Of a DNA stretch of 64,000 bases, positions 1 to 8,114 are shown piece by piece. The stretch is taken from NCBI RefSeq assembly GCF_900110225.1, contig NZ_FOCW01000001.1, positions 1,240,001 to 1,304,000 of the forward strand. The letters are read 5' to 3'. Every line of letters starts with the position of its first letter. Position 1 is the first letter of the stretch. The position numbers were made by a program, and so were the translations under genes. Source of the DNA: Allobrachymonas denitrificans DSM 15123 (GTDB lineage: Bacteria; Pseudomonadota; Gammaproteobacteria; Burkholderiales; Burkholderiaceae_C). The notes beneath the pieces were generated by a model that was given only the letters and a program-made list of their open reading frames with translations, searched no databases and was not told the origin of the DNA.

Positions 1-479
1 TGGGCGCCGCCATCCAGCCGCAGAGCCTGTGGGTGCTGGGCGTCACCGCCATCGTGGTAGTGGCCCTGTGGTACTTCTTCAACCGCACGCTGTCCGGCAA
101 GGCCATGCTGGCCACATCCGTCAACCAAACGGCGGCCCAACTGGTGGGCATCAACACCAGCAAGGTGCTGTTCGTCAGCTTCGCGCTGTCTGCCGCGCTG
201 GGCGCACTGGGCGGCATCCTGCTGACGCCGGTGACCATGACGTCCTACGACGTCGGCATCATGCTTGGCCTGAAAGGCTTCGTGGCAGCCGTGGTGGGCG
301 GTCTGGGCAATGGCCTGGGCGCTGTCGTCAGCGGTCTGCTGGTCGGCATCCTGGAATCCATGGGCGCCGGCTACATCTCCTCGGCCTACAAGGACGCGAT
401 TCCGTTCATCCTGATCCTGCTGGTGCTGTTCTTCATGCCGCGTGGCCTGTTTGGCGGCAAATCTACCGACCGGGTGTAA
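1..479 (+). CDS. livH: Branched-chain amino acid ABC transporter permease LivH, 3' part
   Basis: This is the C-terminal part of a LivH-type inner-membrane permease of the high-affinity branched-chain amino acid (or related amide/urea) ABC transporter. The reading frame is open from the window edge, so the true start lies upstream. The visible part, about 158 residues, is strongly hydrophobic with several membrane segments. It contains the family pattern ATSVNQTAAQLVGINTSKV followed by glycine-rich helices, and it ends in a short basic tail. livM starts 3 bp after the stop codon, so the genes are co-transcribed. The substrate cannot be told from this fragment. Confidence 0.9.
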   Translation, partial: GAAIQPQSLWVLGVTAIVVVALWYFFNRTLSGKAMLATSVNQTAAQLVGINTSKVLFVSFALSAALGALGGILLTPVTMTSYDVGIMLGLKGFVAAVVGGLGNGLGAVVSGLLVGILESMGAGYISSAYKDAIPFILILLVLFFMPRGLFGGKSTDRV

Positions 480-482
480 ATC

Positions 483-1421
483 ATGCGCAAGACATCCATG
501 TACATCTCCCTGGGAGTCCTGGCGCTGGCGCTGGCGATTGCTCCCTTCGTCATCAGCAACGCGTTCTATCTCGATCTGGTGATCCGCATTTCCATGAACG
601 CCATCGTGGTGCTGGGCCTGAACCTGCTGGTCGGCTTTGCCGGGCAGATCAGCCTGGGCCATGCCGGCTTCCTCGGCATCGGTGCCTACGCCTCGGCGGT
701 GCTGCCCACGCACTTCGGCTGGCATCCCTTGCCGGCCATGCTGGCTGGCGCCGTGATCTGCGGCCTGCTGGCTGCGGCAATCGCCCGTCCGATCTTCCGC
801 CTCAAGGGCCACTACCTGGCCATGGCGACGCTGGGCCTGGGCATTCTGGTCAACATCGTGCTGCGCAATGAGTCCCAGCTCACGGGCGGTCCCGATGGCA
901 TGCCGCTGCCGACCATGGGCCTGTTCGGGCTGGAGCTGAGCAGCGACCGTCACTGGTACTGGGTGGTTGCGATCTTCCTGGTCGTCAGCGTGTGGGCGTC
1001 GCTCAACCTGATCGACTCCCCGTTCGGACGCGCGCTGCGTGCCCTGCATGGCTCCGAAGTGGCCTCCCGCGTGGTGGGCGTGAACGTGGTGCGCTACAAG
1101 GTCACCATCTTCACCATGTCGGCGGTGTTCGCCAGCATCATGGGCAGCGTGATGGCGCACTACGTCGGCATGGTCACGCCGGGTTTCGCCGACTTCTTCC
1201 ACTCGATCGAACTGATCACCATGGTGGTGGTCGGCGGCATGGCCTCGGTCTGGGGTTCCCTGCTGGGCGCTGCGCTCCTGACGGCATTGCCACAGGCGCT
1301 GGCCACCTTCGAAGGCTGGGAAACCGTCATCTTCGGCGCGATCCTGATGCTGTTCATGATCTTCCTGCCCAAGGGCATCGTCCCGACGCTGGCCAGCAAG
1401 TTCGGCAAGAAAGGCGACTGA
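483..1421 (+). CDS. livM: Branched-chain amino acid ABC transporter permease LivM
   Basis: This 312-residue protein is the second permease of the Liv-type importer. It is hydrophobic throughout, with about eight to nine predicted membrane helices. It carries the LivM signature LGHAGFLGIGAYASA near residues 59-73 and the loop ESQLTGGPDGMPLP, typical of the family. LivM pairs with LivH to form the membrane channel that is energised by LivG and LivF. The start ATG lies 3 bp after livH, and livG follows after 2 bp, so translation is probably coupled. Length is normal for the family. Confidence 0.93.
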   Translation: MRKTSMYISLGVLALALAIAPFVISNAFYLDLVIRISMNAIVVLGLNLLVGFAGQISLGHAGFLGIGAYASAVLPTHFGWHPLPAMLAGAVICGLLAAAIARPIFRLKGHYLAMATLGLGILVNIVLRNESQLTGGPDGMPLPTMGLFGLELSSDRHWYWVVAIFLVVSVWASLNLIDSPFGRALRALHGSEVASRVVGVNVVRYKVTIFTMSAVFASIMGSVMAHYVGMVTPGFADFFHSIELITMVVVGGMASVWGSLLGAALLTALPQALATFEGWETVIFGAILMLFMIFLPKGIVPTLASKFGKKGD

Positions 1422-1423
1422 CC

Positions 1424-2185
<762 letters not shown>

Positions 2186-2204
2186 GCCGTCCGAAGGAAA
2201 CACC

Positions 2205-3521
2205 ATGGAAGCCTTGCGCATCATCATCGAAGAACACCAGAACCTGTGGCGCGTTGCGGCCACGCTCGATTCGCTCGCCAGCGAGATCGAGCAGGGCCAG
2301 CAGGTGGACACCGGCTTTTTCACGGCACTGTTCGACTACATCGACCAGTTCATGGATGGCTGCCACCACGCCAAGGAAGACCATCATCTGTTCCCGGCGC
2401 TGCGCCAGCGCAGTCCGGAAGCCGCAGCCGTACTCGATCGCCTGCAGGCCGAGCACCGCAACGGCCCGGAAATGCTGCTTGCCCTGCGTGGCAAGATGAA
2501 CAGCGCCATGCAGGACGAGACGCACCGTAAAGACTTCGTCGAGGCGCTGCGCACGTATGCCCAGAGCGTGAAGGCACACATCCGCACCGAGGAAAAGGAC
2601 GTGATGCCGCTGGCGCGTACATCGCTCACGGCAGAAGACTGGCAATCCATCGACGAAGCCTTCGGCAACAACGCCGATCCGGTCTTCGGGGGCGAAGCCA
2701 AGGCCGAATTCCGACAGCTGTTCCACCGCCTGGTCAACCTGGCACCGGCGTCGGTCGGTCTGGGCGCGCACGAGGCAGGCAGTCTGACCACCGGCACGGC
2801 CAAGCCCACGGGTGAGTTGCTGCTGTCCGTCACCGGCATGGAAAGCTGCTACGGCCGCATCAAGGCGCTCAAGGGCCTGGATGTGGAAGTGCACAAGGGC
2901 GAGCTGGTGGCCCTCGTCGGTGCCAACGGCGCCGGCAAGACCACCTTCATGCGCACGCTCTCGGGTGTGCAGCCCATGTCGGCCGGCAAGATCATGTTTG
3001 CAGGGGAAGACATCTCCAGGCTGCGTGCCGACCTGCGCGTGCGCCGCGGCATCTGCCAGAGCCCGGAAGGCCGCCAGGTGTTCGGCCCGCTCTCCATCGA
3101 GGACAACCTGCGTCTGGGCGCCTTCACGCAGCCCAAAGAGCATCTGCAGGAGGACATGGAGAAGGTCTACGGCATGTTCCCCATCCTCAAGGAAAAGCGC
3201 AATCTGCCTGCGGGTACGCTCTCCGGCGGCCAGCAGCAGATGCTCGCCATCGGCCGTGCCCTGATGGGCCGCCCCAAGCTGCTGCTGCTGGACGAGCCCT
3301 CCATGGGGTTGGCGCCGCTGCTGGTGGAAGAGGTCTTCAACGTCATCAAGTCGCTCAAGTCGCACGGCATGACCATTCTGCTGGTCGAGCAGAACGCGGC
3401 CGCTGCGCTGGCGATTGCCGACCGCGGCTATGTGCTGGAAACCGGCTCCGTGACGCTGAGCGGCCCGGGCCCCGAACTGCTCGCCAACGATGAGGTGCGC
3501 CAGGCTTACCTGGGGATGTAA
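2205..3521 (+). CDS. livF: Hemerythrin (HHE) domain fused to ABC ATPase LivF
   Basis: This 438-residue protein joins two unrelated domains. Residues 1-145 form a four-helix hemerythrin-like HHE domain with the expected di-iron ligands: His11, His54-x3-Glu58, His84 and His125-x3-Glu129. After a flexible Gly/Thr/Ala linker (about 185-205), residues 206-438 are a complete LivF-type ATPase with Walker A GANGAGKTT at 239-247, signature LSGGQQQ at 339-345, Walker B LLLLDEPSMGL and an H-loop replaced by VEQN, as is normal for LivF. The ATG at 2205 has a good ribosome site (gaagga, 6 bp away). Family knowledge: HHE domains bind O2, NO or iron. Inference: the domain may tune transport to redox state. 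The domain joint lies inside one open frame, so a sequencing frameshift is not needed to explain it. Confidence 0.9.
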   Translation: MEALRIIIEEHQNLWRVAATLDSLASEIEQGQQVDTGFFTALFDYIDQFMDGCHHAKEDHHLFPALRQRSPEAAAVLDRLQAEHRNGPEMLLALRGKMNSAMQDETHRKDFVEALRTYAQSVKAHIRTEEKDVMPLARTSLTAEDWQSIDEAFGNNADPVFGGEAKAEFRQLFHRLVNLAPASVGLGAHEAGSLTTGTAKPTGELLLSVTGMESCYGRIKALKGLDVEVHKGELVALVGANGAGKTTFMRTLSGVQPMSAGKIMFAGEDISRLRADLRVRRGICQSPEGRQVFGPLSIEDNLRLGAFTQPKEHLQEDMEKVYGMFPILKEKRNLPAGTLSGGQQQMLAIGRALMGRPKLLLLDEPSMGLAPLLVEEVFNVIKSLKSHGMTILLVEQNAAAALAIADRGYVLETGSVTLSGPGPELLANDEVRQAYLGM

Positions 3522-3539
3522 GGCAGCAACGAAACAAGC

Positions 3540-3625
3540 GCAGGGTGCTAACCCTGCTTCGTCAATGAGCACGGGTGTGCTACATTTTGCGGGCTCCAGA
3601 CCCTTGTCTGCAGCCCGCTTTTTTT
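3540..3625 (+). terminator. Tandem hairpins and Rho-independent terminator after the liv operon
   Basis: There are two consecutive hairpins. The first is small (GCAGGGT, gcta loop, ACCCTGC, 3540-3557). The second is long: GCGGGCT at 3589-3595 pairs with AGCCCGC at 3612-3618, with an inner CAGAC/GTCTG stem, and is followed directly by seven T residues (3619-3625). The second is a textbook intrinsic terminator for the liv operon. Confidence 0.85.
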
Positions 3626-3638
3626 CAGGTCTTGATCC

Positions 3639-5231
3639 ATGGTGCAGTTGCTGTTTACTCCTTCCCGACTGATTCCTGCGTCCCTCGCTCTGGCCAGCCT
3701 GATGGCTGTGCCCCAGACATGGGCATCCTCGCTCTGGGTCAATGAGCAGAACATGCTGCGACCGGTGGCGTTGGAGGCTGCCCGCCGCCTCGCCAATGCC
3801 GGCAATGACGGCCTCAATCCCGGCCACTACGGCGGCGCGCAACTGCTGCAGACCGTGCAGGCCAGCCAGGGCAGGCCGCTTGACCCGGCCAGTGCTTCCA
3901 CCCTGGATGCCCAGCTCACCGAAAAGGTCGAGCTGTACCTCCACCATCTGCGCAACGGTCGCGTGGACCCGCGCCAGATCCGTGAGCACTACGACGCCAA
4001 CAAGACCGACTGGAAAGCCTTCGATGCCCCGACGGCGCTGCGCGAGGCGCTGGGCATGGGCAACCTCGCCAGCGCCTTCGACGCAGCCACGCCGCGCGTT
4101 CCCATGTACGACGAATTGCGCAAGGCACTGGAGCGCGAACGCCAGCTGGCCGGCGACCCCGCGTGGACCGGCTCCCTGCCGGCACTGCCCAAGGGCGGCA
4201 AGCTGGGCAATGGACAGGCCTGGTCAGGGCTGGCCATGCTGACGCAGCGTCTGGTCGCCATGGGCGATCTGCCTGCAGGTACGGCGGCACCCACCACCTA
4301 CAACAGCACCCTGCAGGATGGCGTCAAGGCCTTTCAGCAGCGCTACGGACTGCCCGAAAACGGCGTACTCAACAAGGCCACACTGGACAAGCTGAACGAA
4401 TCGCCCAAACAGCGTGCCGACCGCATCGCGCTGGCCATGGAGCGCCTGCGCTGGACGCCACTGCTGCAGGGCCATCGCACCATCGTGGTGAACGTGCCCG
4501 AGTTCCGCCTGCGCGCCTATGACAACGCCGGCGGCCAGCCCGAACCCAAGGTCTCGATGCGCGTCATCGTGGGCAAGGCGCTGGACACGCGCACCCCCAT
4601 GTTCGACGAGGACATGCGCTACATCGAGTTCAGCCCGTACTGGAACGTGCCGCCCTCCATCGCACGATCCGAAACCATCCCCAAGATCCGTCGCGATCCT
4701 GGCTACATGGCACGCAACGGCTTCGAGATCGTGGGGCAGGGTGGCCTGCAGGGCGTACTCAACGGTACGGCACGCATCCGCCAGAAGCCCGGCCCGAGCA
4801 ACGCGCTGGGCGACATCAAGTTCGTGTTCCCCAACAACCAGAACATCTACCTGCACCACACCTCGTCGCCCGGCCTGTTCAAGCGCACCAAGCGCGACTT
4901 CAGCCACGGCTGCATCCGCGTGGAAGAGCCGGTGCAGCTCGCCAAGTTCGTGCTGCAGGATGATCCTGCCTGGACCGAGGATCGCATCCGCAAGGCCATG
5001 GGTGCCGGCAAGGCAACCACCGTGCGCCTGAAGGAACCGCTGCCGGTAGTCATCACTTACATGACGACCGTGATCAGTAACGGACAGCTGTTGTTCTTCC
5101 CCGACCTGTACGGCCACGACCGCAAGCTGGCTGACCTGCTGGCACAAGGTAAAACCACAAGAGTACCGCCTAAGTCTGCGACGCCGTTACAAAAAAACAG
5201 TAGCGCCGCCAGCGCACCCTCCCTACAATGA
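3639..5231 (+). CDS. Murein L,D-transpeptidase (YcbB/LdtD type)
   Basis: This 530-residue periplasmic enzyme makes 3-3 cross-links in peptidoglycan from tetrapeptide donors. A hydrophobic signal peptide covers about residues 1-30. It is followed by a helical N-terminal region, a peptidoglycan-binding domain near 217-252 (AFQQRYGLPENGVLNKATLD) and a YkuD catalytic domain at about 280-440. The active-site motif SHGCIRVEEP places the nucleophile at Cys425 and its histidine at 423. The order of domains is that of the E. coli YcbB (LdtD) family. The next gene is a YcbK-like peptidase, the same neighbour as in E. coli. The start ATG has only a weak ribosome site. Confidence 0.9.
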   Translation: MVQLLFTPSRLIPASLALASLMAVPQTWASSLWVNEQNMLRPVALEAARRLANAGNDGLNPGHYGGAQLLQTVQASQGRPLDPASASTLDAQLTEKVELYLHHLRNGRVDPRQIREHYDANKTDWKAFDAPTALREALGMGNLASAFDAATPRVPMYDELRKALERERQLAGDPAWTGSLPALPKGGKLGNGQAWSGLAMLTQRLVAMGDLPAGTAAPTTYNSTLQDGVKAFQQRYGLPENGVLNKATLDKLNESPKQRADRIALAMERLRWTPLLQGHRTIVVNVPEFRLRAYDNAGGQPEPKVSMRVIVGKALDTRTPMFDEDMRYIEFSPYWNVPPSIARSETIPKIRRDPGYMARNGFEIVGQGGLQGVLNGTARIRQKPGPSNALGDIKFVFPNNQNIYLHHTSSPGLFKRTKRDFSHGCIRVEEPVQLAKFVLQDDPAWTEDRIRKAMGAGKATTVRLKEPLPVVITYMTTVISNGQLLFFPDLYGHDRKLADLLAQGKTTRVPPKSATPLQKNSSAASAPSLQ

Positions 5232-5233
5232 GT

Positions 5234-5266
5234 CCCATGGACAGTTTTTCATGACTGTTACATGGG
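5234..5266. repeat. Imperfect stem-loop between the L,D-transpeptidase and YcbK genes
   Basis: CCCATG and ACAGT (5234-5245) can pair with ACTGT and CATGGG (5254-5266), with one unpaired base on the left arm and two on the right and an 8-nt loop. No T-tract follows, so it is not a classic terminator. It could be an mRNA processing or regulatory structure in the leader of the downstream gene. Function unknown. Confidence 0.4.
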
Positions 5267-5397
5267 GTGAGCGGTCTGTTGCAGCAGTACATCGGCAGCC
5301 TGCTTTTTTTCCTGTTTTTTGTGCAGTGCACGAAACTTTGACGACGCCTGACGCTCCAAGTCAGGTTGCCCCGCACGCATTCAGGTTGCCATCATTC

Positions 5398-5955
5398 ATG
5401 AATCAGACAAAGACTCCTTCCCGCCGCTATTTCCTGGGTTCCGCCCTCCGTGCCACCGCCGCCGGAACTCTCGCCATTGGCAGCGGCAGCGCTCTCGCTT
5501 CCATTCCCTCGTCCCGCGGTCTGTCCTTCAACCACCTGCACACCAACGAACGCATTTCGCTGGTCTATGCCGTGGGTGACAACTTCCTGCCGCAATCCAT
5601 CACGCGCCTCAACACCTTTCTGCGCGACCACTACAGCGGCATCGTCGGCACCATGGATCCGGGCCTGTTCGATCTGCTGTACCGCGTGCGCCAGGCGCTG
5701 GGTACCAGCCAGTCCTTCGACGTCATTTCCGGCTATCGCAGCCCGGTGACCAACAACACGCTGCGCAACACGCGTGGCGGCGGTGTGGCCAAGAAGAGCC
5801 TGCACATGGAAGGCAAGGCCATAGACGTGCGCCTGCCCGGCGTGCCGCTGGCCGAGCTGCGCGATGCGGCCAAGTCGCTGGAAGGGGGTGGTGTGGGCTA
5901 TTACCCCGACAGCCAGTTCGTGCATATCGATACCGGTCGCGTGCGTTCCTGGTGA
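5398..5955 (+). CDS. YcbK family (DUF882) M15-type murein peptidase, Tat-exported
   Basis: This protein of 185 residues starts at the ATG at 5398, where a twin-arginine signal begins (SRRYFLGSALRATAAG, cleavage after ALA near residue 34). The mature part is the DUF882 / peptidase M15A fold with SGYRSPVTN, SLHMEGKAIDVRLPG and FVHIDTGRVRSW. These supply the His, Asp and His zinc ligands. E. coli YcbK (MepK) in this family cleaves 3-3 cross-links, which fits its place just after the L,D-transpeptidase that makes them. A longer in-frame start at 5251 lacks any signal-like N-terminus. Confidence 0.85.
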   Translation: MNQTKTPSRRYFLGSALRATAAGTLAIGSGSALASIPSSRGLSFNHLHTNERISLVYAVGDNFLPQSITRLNTFLRDHYSGIVGTMDPGLFDLLYRVRQALGTSQSFDVISGYRSPVTNNTLRNTRGGGVAKKSLHMEGKAIDVRLPGVPLAELRDAAKSLEGGGVGYYPDSQFVHIDTGRVRSW

Positions 5956-5981
5956 GAGCAGGGCGTCGCTGACGCCATTCC

Positions 5982-6033
5982 GCATCCGGTGTGCTGACCG
6001 GATGCATGCAAAAGCGCCTCTCAGGGCGCTTTG
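5982..6033 (+). terminator. Tandem hairpins with terminator after the YcbK gene
   Basis: A perfect 9-bp hairpin (GCATCCGGT, gtgctg loop, ACCGGATGC; 5982-6005) is followed by AAAGCGCC/GGCGCTTT (6011-6018 with 6025-6032) and a short T-rich stretch. The A-rich left arm means the second hairpin could also end transcription of moaC coming from the other strand. Confidence 0.65.
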
Positions 6034-6095
6034 TCGTTTCAGGGGGCTTTCATTCACCGTTCCAACGGATCCACTCAGCTTCGCGTCTCGCCAGC

Positions 6096-6587
6096 TCAGT
6101 CAGCCGGGCGCTCCTCTGCCTGCCAGTGCCCGCTCTTGCCTCCCAGCTTCTCCAGCAGACGCACGCCATCGATCTGCATGCCGCGATCTACGGCCTTGAG
6201 CATGTCATACACCGTCAGCAAACCGGCCATGGCGCCGGAAAGCGCCTCCATCTCCACGCCGGTACGCCCCACGGTCTCCGTCGTCACACGGATATGCACG
6301 CGATGCAGTGCTGCCTCCTTCTCGAACTCCACACCCACATGCGTCAGCGCGAGCGGATGGCACAGCGGAATCAGCAGCGCCGTGTGCTTGGTGCCCTGAA
6401 TCGCCGCCAGCCGCGCCACACCCAGCACGTCGCCTTTCTTCGCCTGCCCCTGATCCAGCAGTGCAAAGGTCTCGGGCTGCATGGTGATATGGCCGGTGGC
6501 CGTGGCGCGGCGGCGGGTTTCCGCCTTCTCGCCCACATCCACCATGTGGGCCTGGCCGGTGGCATCGAAGTGCGTCAGGGAAGACAT
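6096..6587 (-). CDS. moaC: Cyclic pyranopterin monophosphate synthase MoaC
   Basis: MoaC (163 residues) acts after MoaA in the first step of molybdenum cofactor synthesis, converting the GTP-derived intermediate to cPMP. Family blocks seen are MVDVGEK near the N-terminus, [15 protein letters not shown] at about 70-84, and [23 protein letters not shown] at about 112-134 with the catalytic Lys and Asp. The ATG at 6587 is chosen because it gives the usual MoaC length and begins just before the conserved SLTHFD; longer frames run through the divergent leader of moaD. It is transcribed away from the moaDE-mobA-moeA-mog operon. Confidence 0.95.
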   Translation of the reverse strand: MSSLTHFDATGQAHMVDVGEKAETRRRATATGHITMQPETFALLDQGQAKKGDVLGVARLAAIQGTKHTALLIPLCHPLALTHVGVEFEKEAALHRVHIRVTTETVGRTGVEMEALSGAMAGLLTVYDMLKAVDRGMQIDGVRLLEKLGGKSGHWQAEERPAD

Positions 6588-6657
6588 GGCATTCCATTCG
6601 GGAAGTTGGGGTAGCGCCCTAGTGTAGTGGCTGGCCATGCCCGTTTCACAACTGCGA

Positions 6658-6755
6658 GGCAGACGCTCTCCGAGAGAAGGAGGGCTTCCATGAAAATCTA
6701 CGTCCAAGGACGTAGCCGCTACGCAGGCCGGTGGAGTGAACGGCCTTTGTCTTTC
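6658..6755 (+). promoter_or_regulatory. Candidate molybdenum cofactor (MoCo) riboswitch
   Basis: The leader of the moaD operon folds into a compact multi-stem structure. An outer stem AGAC/GTCT pairs 6661-6664 with 6749-6752, with weaker pairs beyond. GCTCTCC (6665-6671) pairs with GGAGGGC (6679-6685). Then comes an unpaired TTCCATGAAAAT, a perfect 8-bp hairpin CTACGTCC/GGACGTAG (6698-6715), and AGGCCG/CGGCCT (6725-6746) closing the loop GTGGAGTGAA. The stem order and the unpaired TGAAA resemble the MoCo RNA motif as I remember it. The position upstream of MoCo genes fits. I could not align it to the family model. Confidence 0.6.
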
Positions 6756-6797
6756 CCCTATGATGACCGCCATGCCCACCATCAACCAAGGAGAGAC

Positions 6798-7046
6798 ATG
6801 ATCCGGATTCTGTATTTCGGTGTGCTGCGCGACCGCGTGGGCCGGGACAGCGAAGAACTGGCATGGAATGGCGGCAGCACCGATGCCTTGCTGCAACACC
6901 TGCGCGACCGCGGCCCGCAATGGGCCGAGGCGCTGGCGCCTGGCCAGGTGTTCCGCATGGCAGTGAACCGCCAGATGGCCTATGGCGAGGTGCCCGTGCC
7001 CGATGGCGCCGAAGTGGGCATCCTGCCGCCCGTGACCGGAGGCTGA
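6798..7046 (+). CDS. moaD: Molybdopterin synthase small subunit MoaD
   Basis: This 82-residue ubiquitin-like sulfur carrier ends in Gly-Gly (PPVTGG), the tail that is thiocarboxylated and donates sulfur to cPMP within the MoaD-MoaE complex. It starts at the ATG at 6798, behind a strong ribosome site (aaggaga). It is the first gene of a five-gene operon, and moaE begins 2 bp after its stop. Confidence 0.93.
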   Translation: MIRILYFGVLRDRVGRDSEELAWNGGSTDALLQHLRDRGPQWAEALAPGQVFRMAVNRQMAYGEVPVPDGAEVGILPPVTGG

Positions 7047-7048
7047 GC

Positions 7049-7510
7049 ATGTGGCTGTCCGTTTCCGTTCAGGAACAGGCGTTTGACCTTGCTGCCGAAG
7101 AGCAGGCGCTGCGCCAGCACGCGGGTGATGCGGGGGCGCTGGTGGTATTCCAGGGCATGGTACGCGCACACGATCAGGCCCATCCTCTGGCAGCGTTGCA
7201 TCTGGAGCACTATGCCGGGGTCACCGAAAGCGAGATCGAACGCATTGCCCGTCAGGCCGGTGAACGCTGGCCGGTTTCCGCCTGCCGCGTGGTGCATCGC
7301 GTGGGCCGGCTGGAGCCGGGCGAGGGCATCGTGCTGGTGCTGGCTGCCTCCGGCCATCGCCGTGCCGCCTTCGCCGCCGCCGAATATCTGATGGACTACC
7401 TCAAGACCGAGGCCCCTTTCTGGAAGCGCGAGGAATTTGCCGACGGCAGCACCACCTGGGTTGCCGCCAAGGCGAGTGACGACGCAGCCCGTGACCGCTG
7501 GAATGACTGA
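7049..7510 (+). CDS. moaE: Molybdopterin synthase catalytic subunit MoaE
   Basis: MoaE (153 residues) is the catalytic subunit that inserts two sulfurs into cPMP to give molybdopterin. Seen are [11 protein letters not shown] near the N-terminus, the [11 protein letters not shown] block, [15 protein letters not shown] and the conserved APFWKREEF segment with an active-site lysine. The start follows moaD after 2 bp, and the 3' end overlaps mobA by 8 bp, so translation is likely coupled. Confidence 0.94.
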   Translation: MWLSVSVQEQAFDLAAEEQALRQHAGDAGALVVFQGMVRAHDQAHPLAALHLEHYAGVTESEIERIARQAGERWPVSACRVVHRVGRLEPGEGIVLVLAASGHRRAAFAAAEYLMDYLKTEAPFWKREEFADGSTTWVAAKASDDAARDRWND

Positions 7511-8114
7511 ACAGGCCCTGGTCACCGGACTGATCCTCGCTGGCGGAGAAGGGCGGCGCATGGGCGGTCAGGACAAGGGCTGGATCGCGCTCGCCAGCCA
7601 GCCGCTGGTCAGCCATGTGCTTGCACGGCTGCGCCCACAGGTCAGCCAGCTGCAGATCAGCGCGAATCGCCATCTGGAGGAATACCGGACGCTGGGCTTC
7701 CCCGTCATCACGGATGACGCTCAATGGCAGGGCATGGGTCCGATGGCCGCCCTCGCCACCGTGGCGCCGATGCTGGCGGATACAAACGGCTATCTGCAAC
7801 TGGTTCCCTGCGACGCGCCGCTGCTGCCGGATCACCTCGTTCGCGATCTGCTCGCCGCATTGCAAAAAAATCCGGCACTTGAAATCGCCTACCCCCAATG
7901 CGGCGATCGGCCGCAACCCGCCATGCTGCTGGCAAAATGTTCCGCACTGGCCAGTGCGGCGGCTTATCTGGCGTCCGGACAACGCAGCCTACGTGGCTGG
8001 ATCGCCAACCGGGCCTCGCAAGCCGTACCTTTCGATGACGTAGCGGCGTTTGCCAATGCCAACGATCCCGCTGCCTTGCTTCAACTCGAACACCGTTTAT
8101 CCCATGATGCTTGA
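7503..8114 (+). CDS. mobA: Molybdenum cofactor guanylyltransferase MobA
   Basis: MobA (203 residues) attaches GMP to Mo-molybdopterin to form the guanine dinucleotide cofactor used by DMSO-reductase-family enzymes such as nitrate reductase. The nucleotide-binding motif LILAGGEGRRMGGQDKG lies at about residues 10-26, the ITDD and GMGPMAAL region follows, and VPCDAPLLP is the metal/GTP site. It overlaps moaE at its start and moeA at its end. Its presence implies that the cell uses MGD-type molybdoenzymes. Confidence 0.93.
   Translation: MTEQALVTGLILAGGEGRRMGGQDKGWIALASQPLVSHVLARLRPQVSQLQISANRHLEEYRTLGFPVITDDAQWQGMGPMAALATVAPMLADTNGYLQLVPCDAPLLPDHLVRDLLAALQKNPALEIAYPQCGDRPQPAMLLAKCSALASAAAYLASGQRSLRGWIANRASQAVPFDDVAAFANANDPAALLQLEHRLSHDA

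Noticed and set aside
2205-3521. HHE-LivF read as two genes joined by a frameshift error
   Set aside because: The frame is open throughout with a natural linker and only one good ribosome site, so a fusion is the simpler reading; it remains worth checking by comparison.
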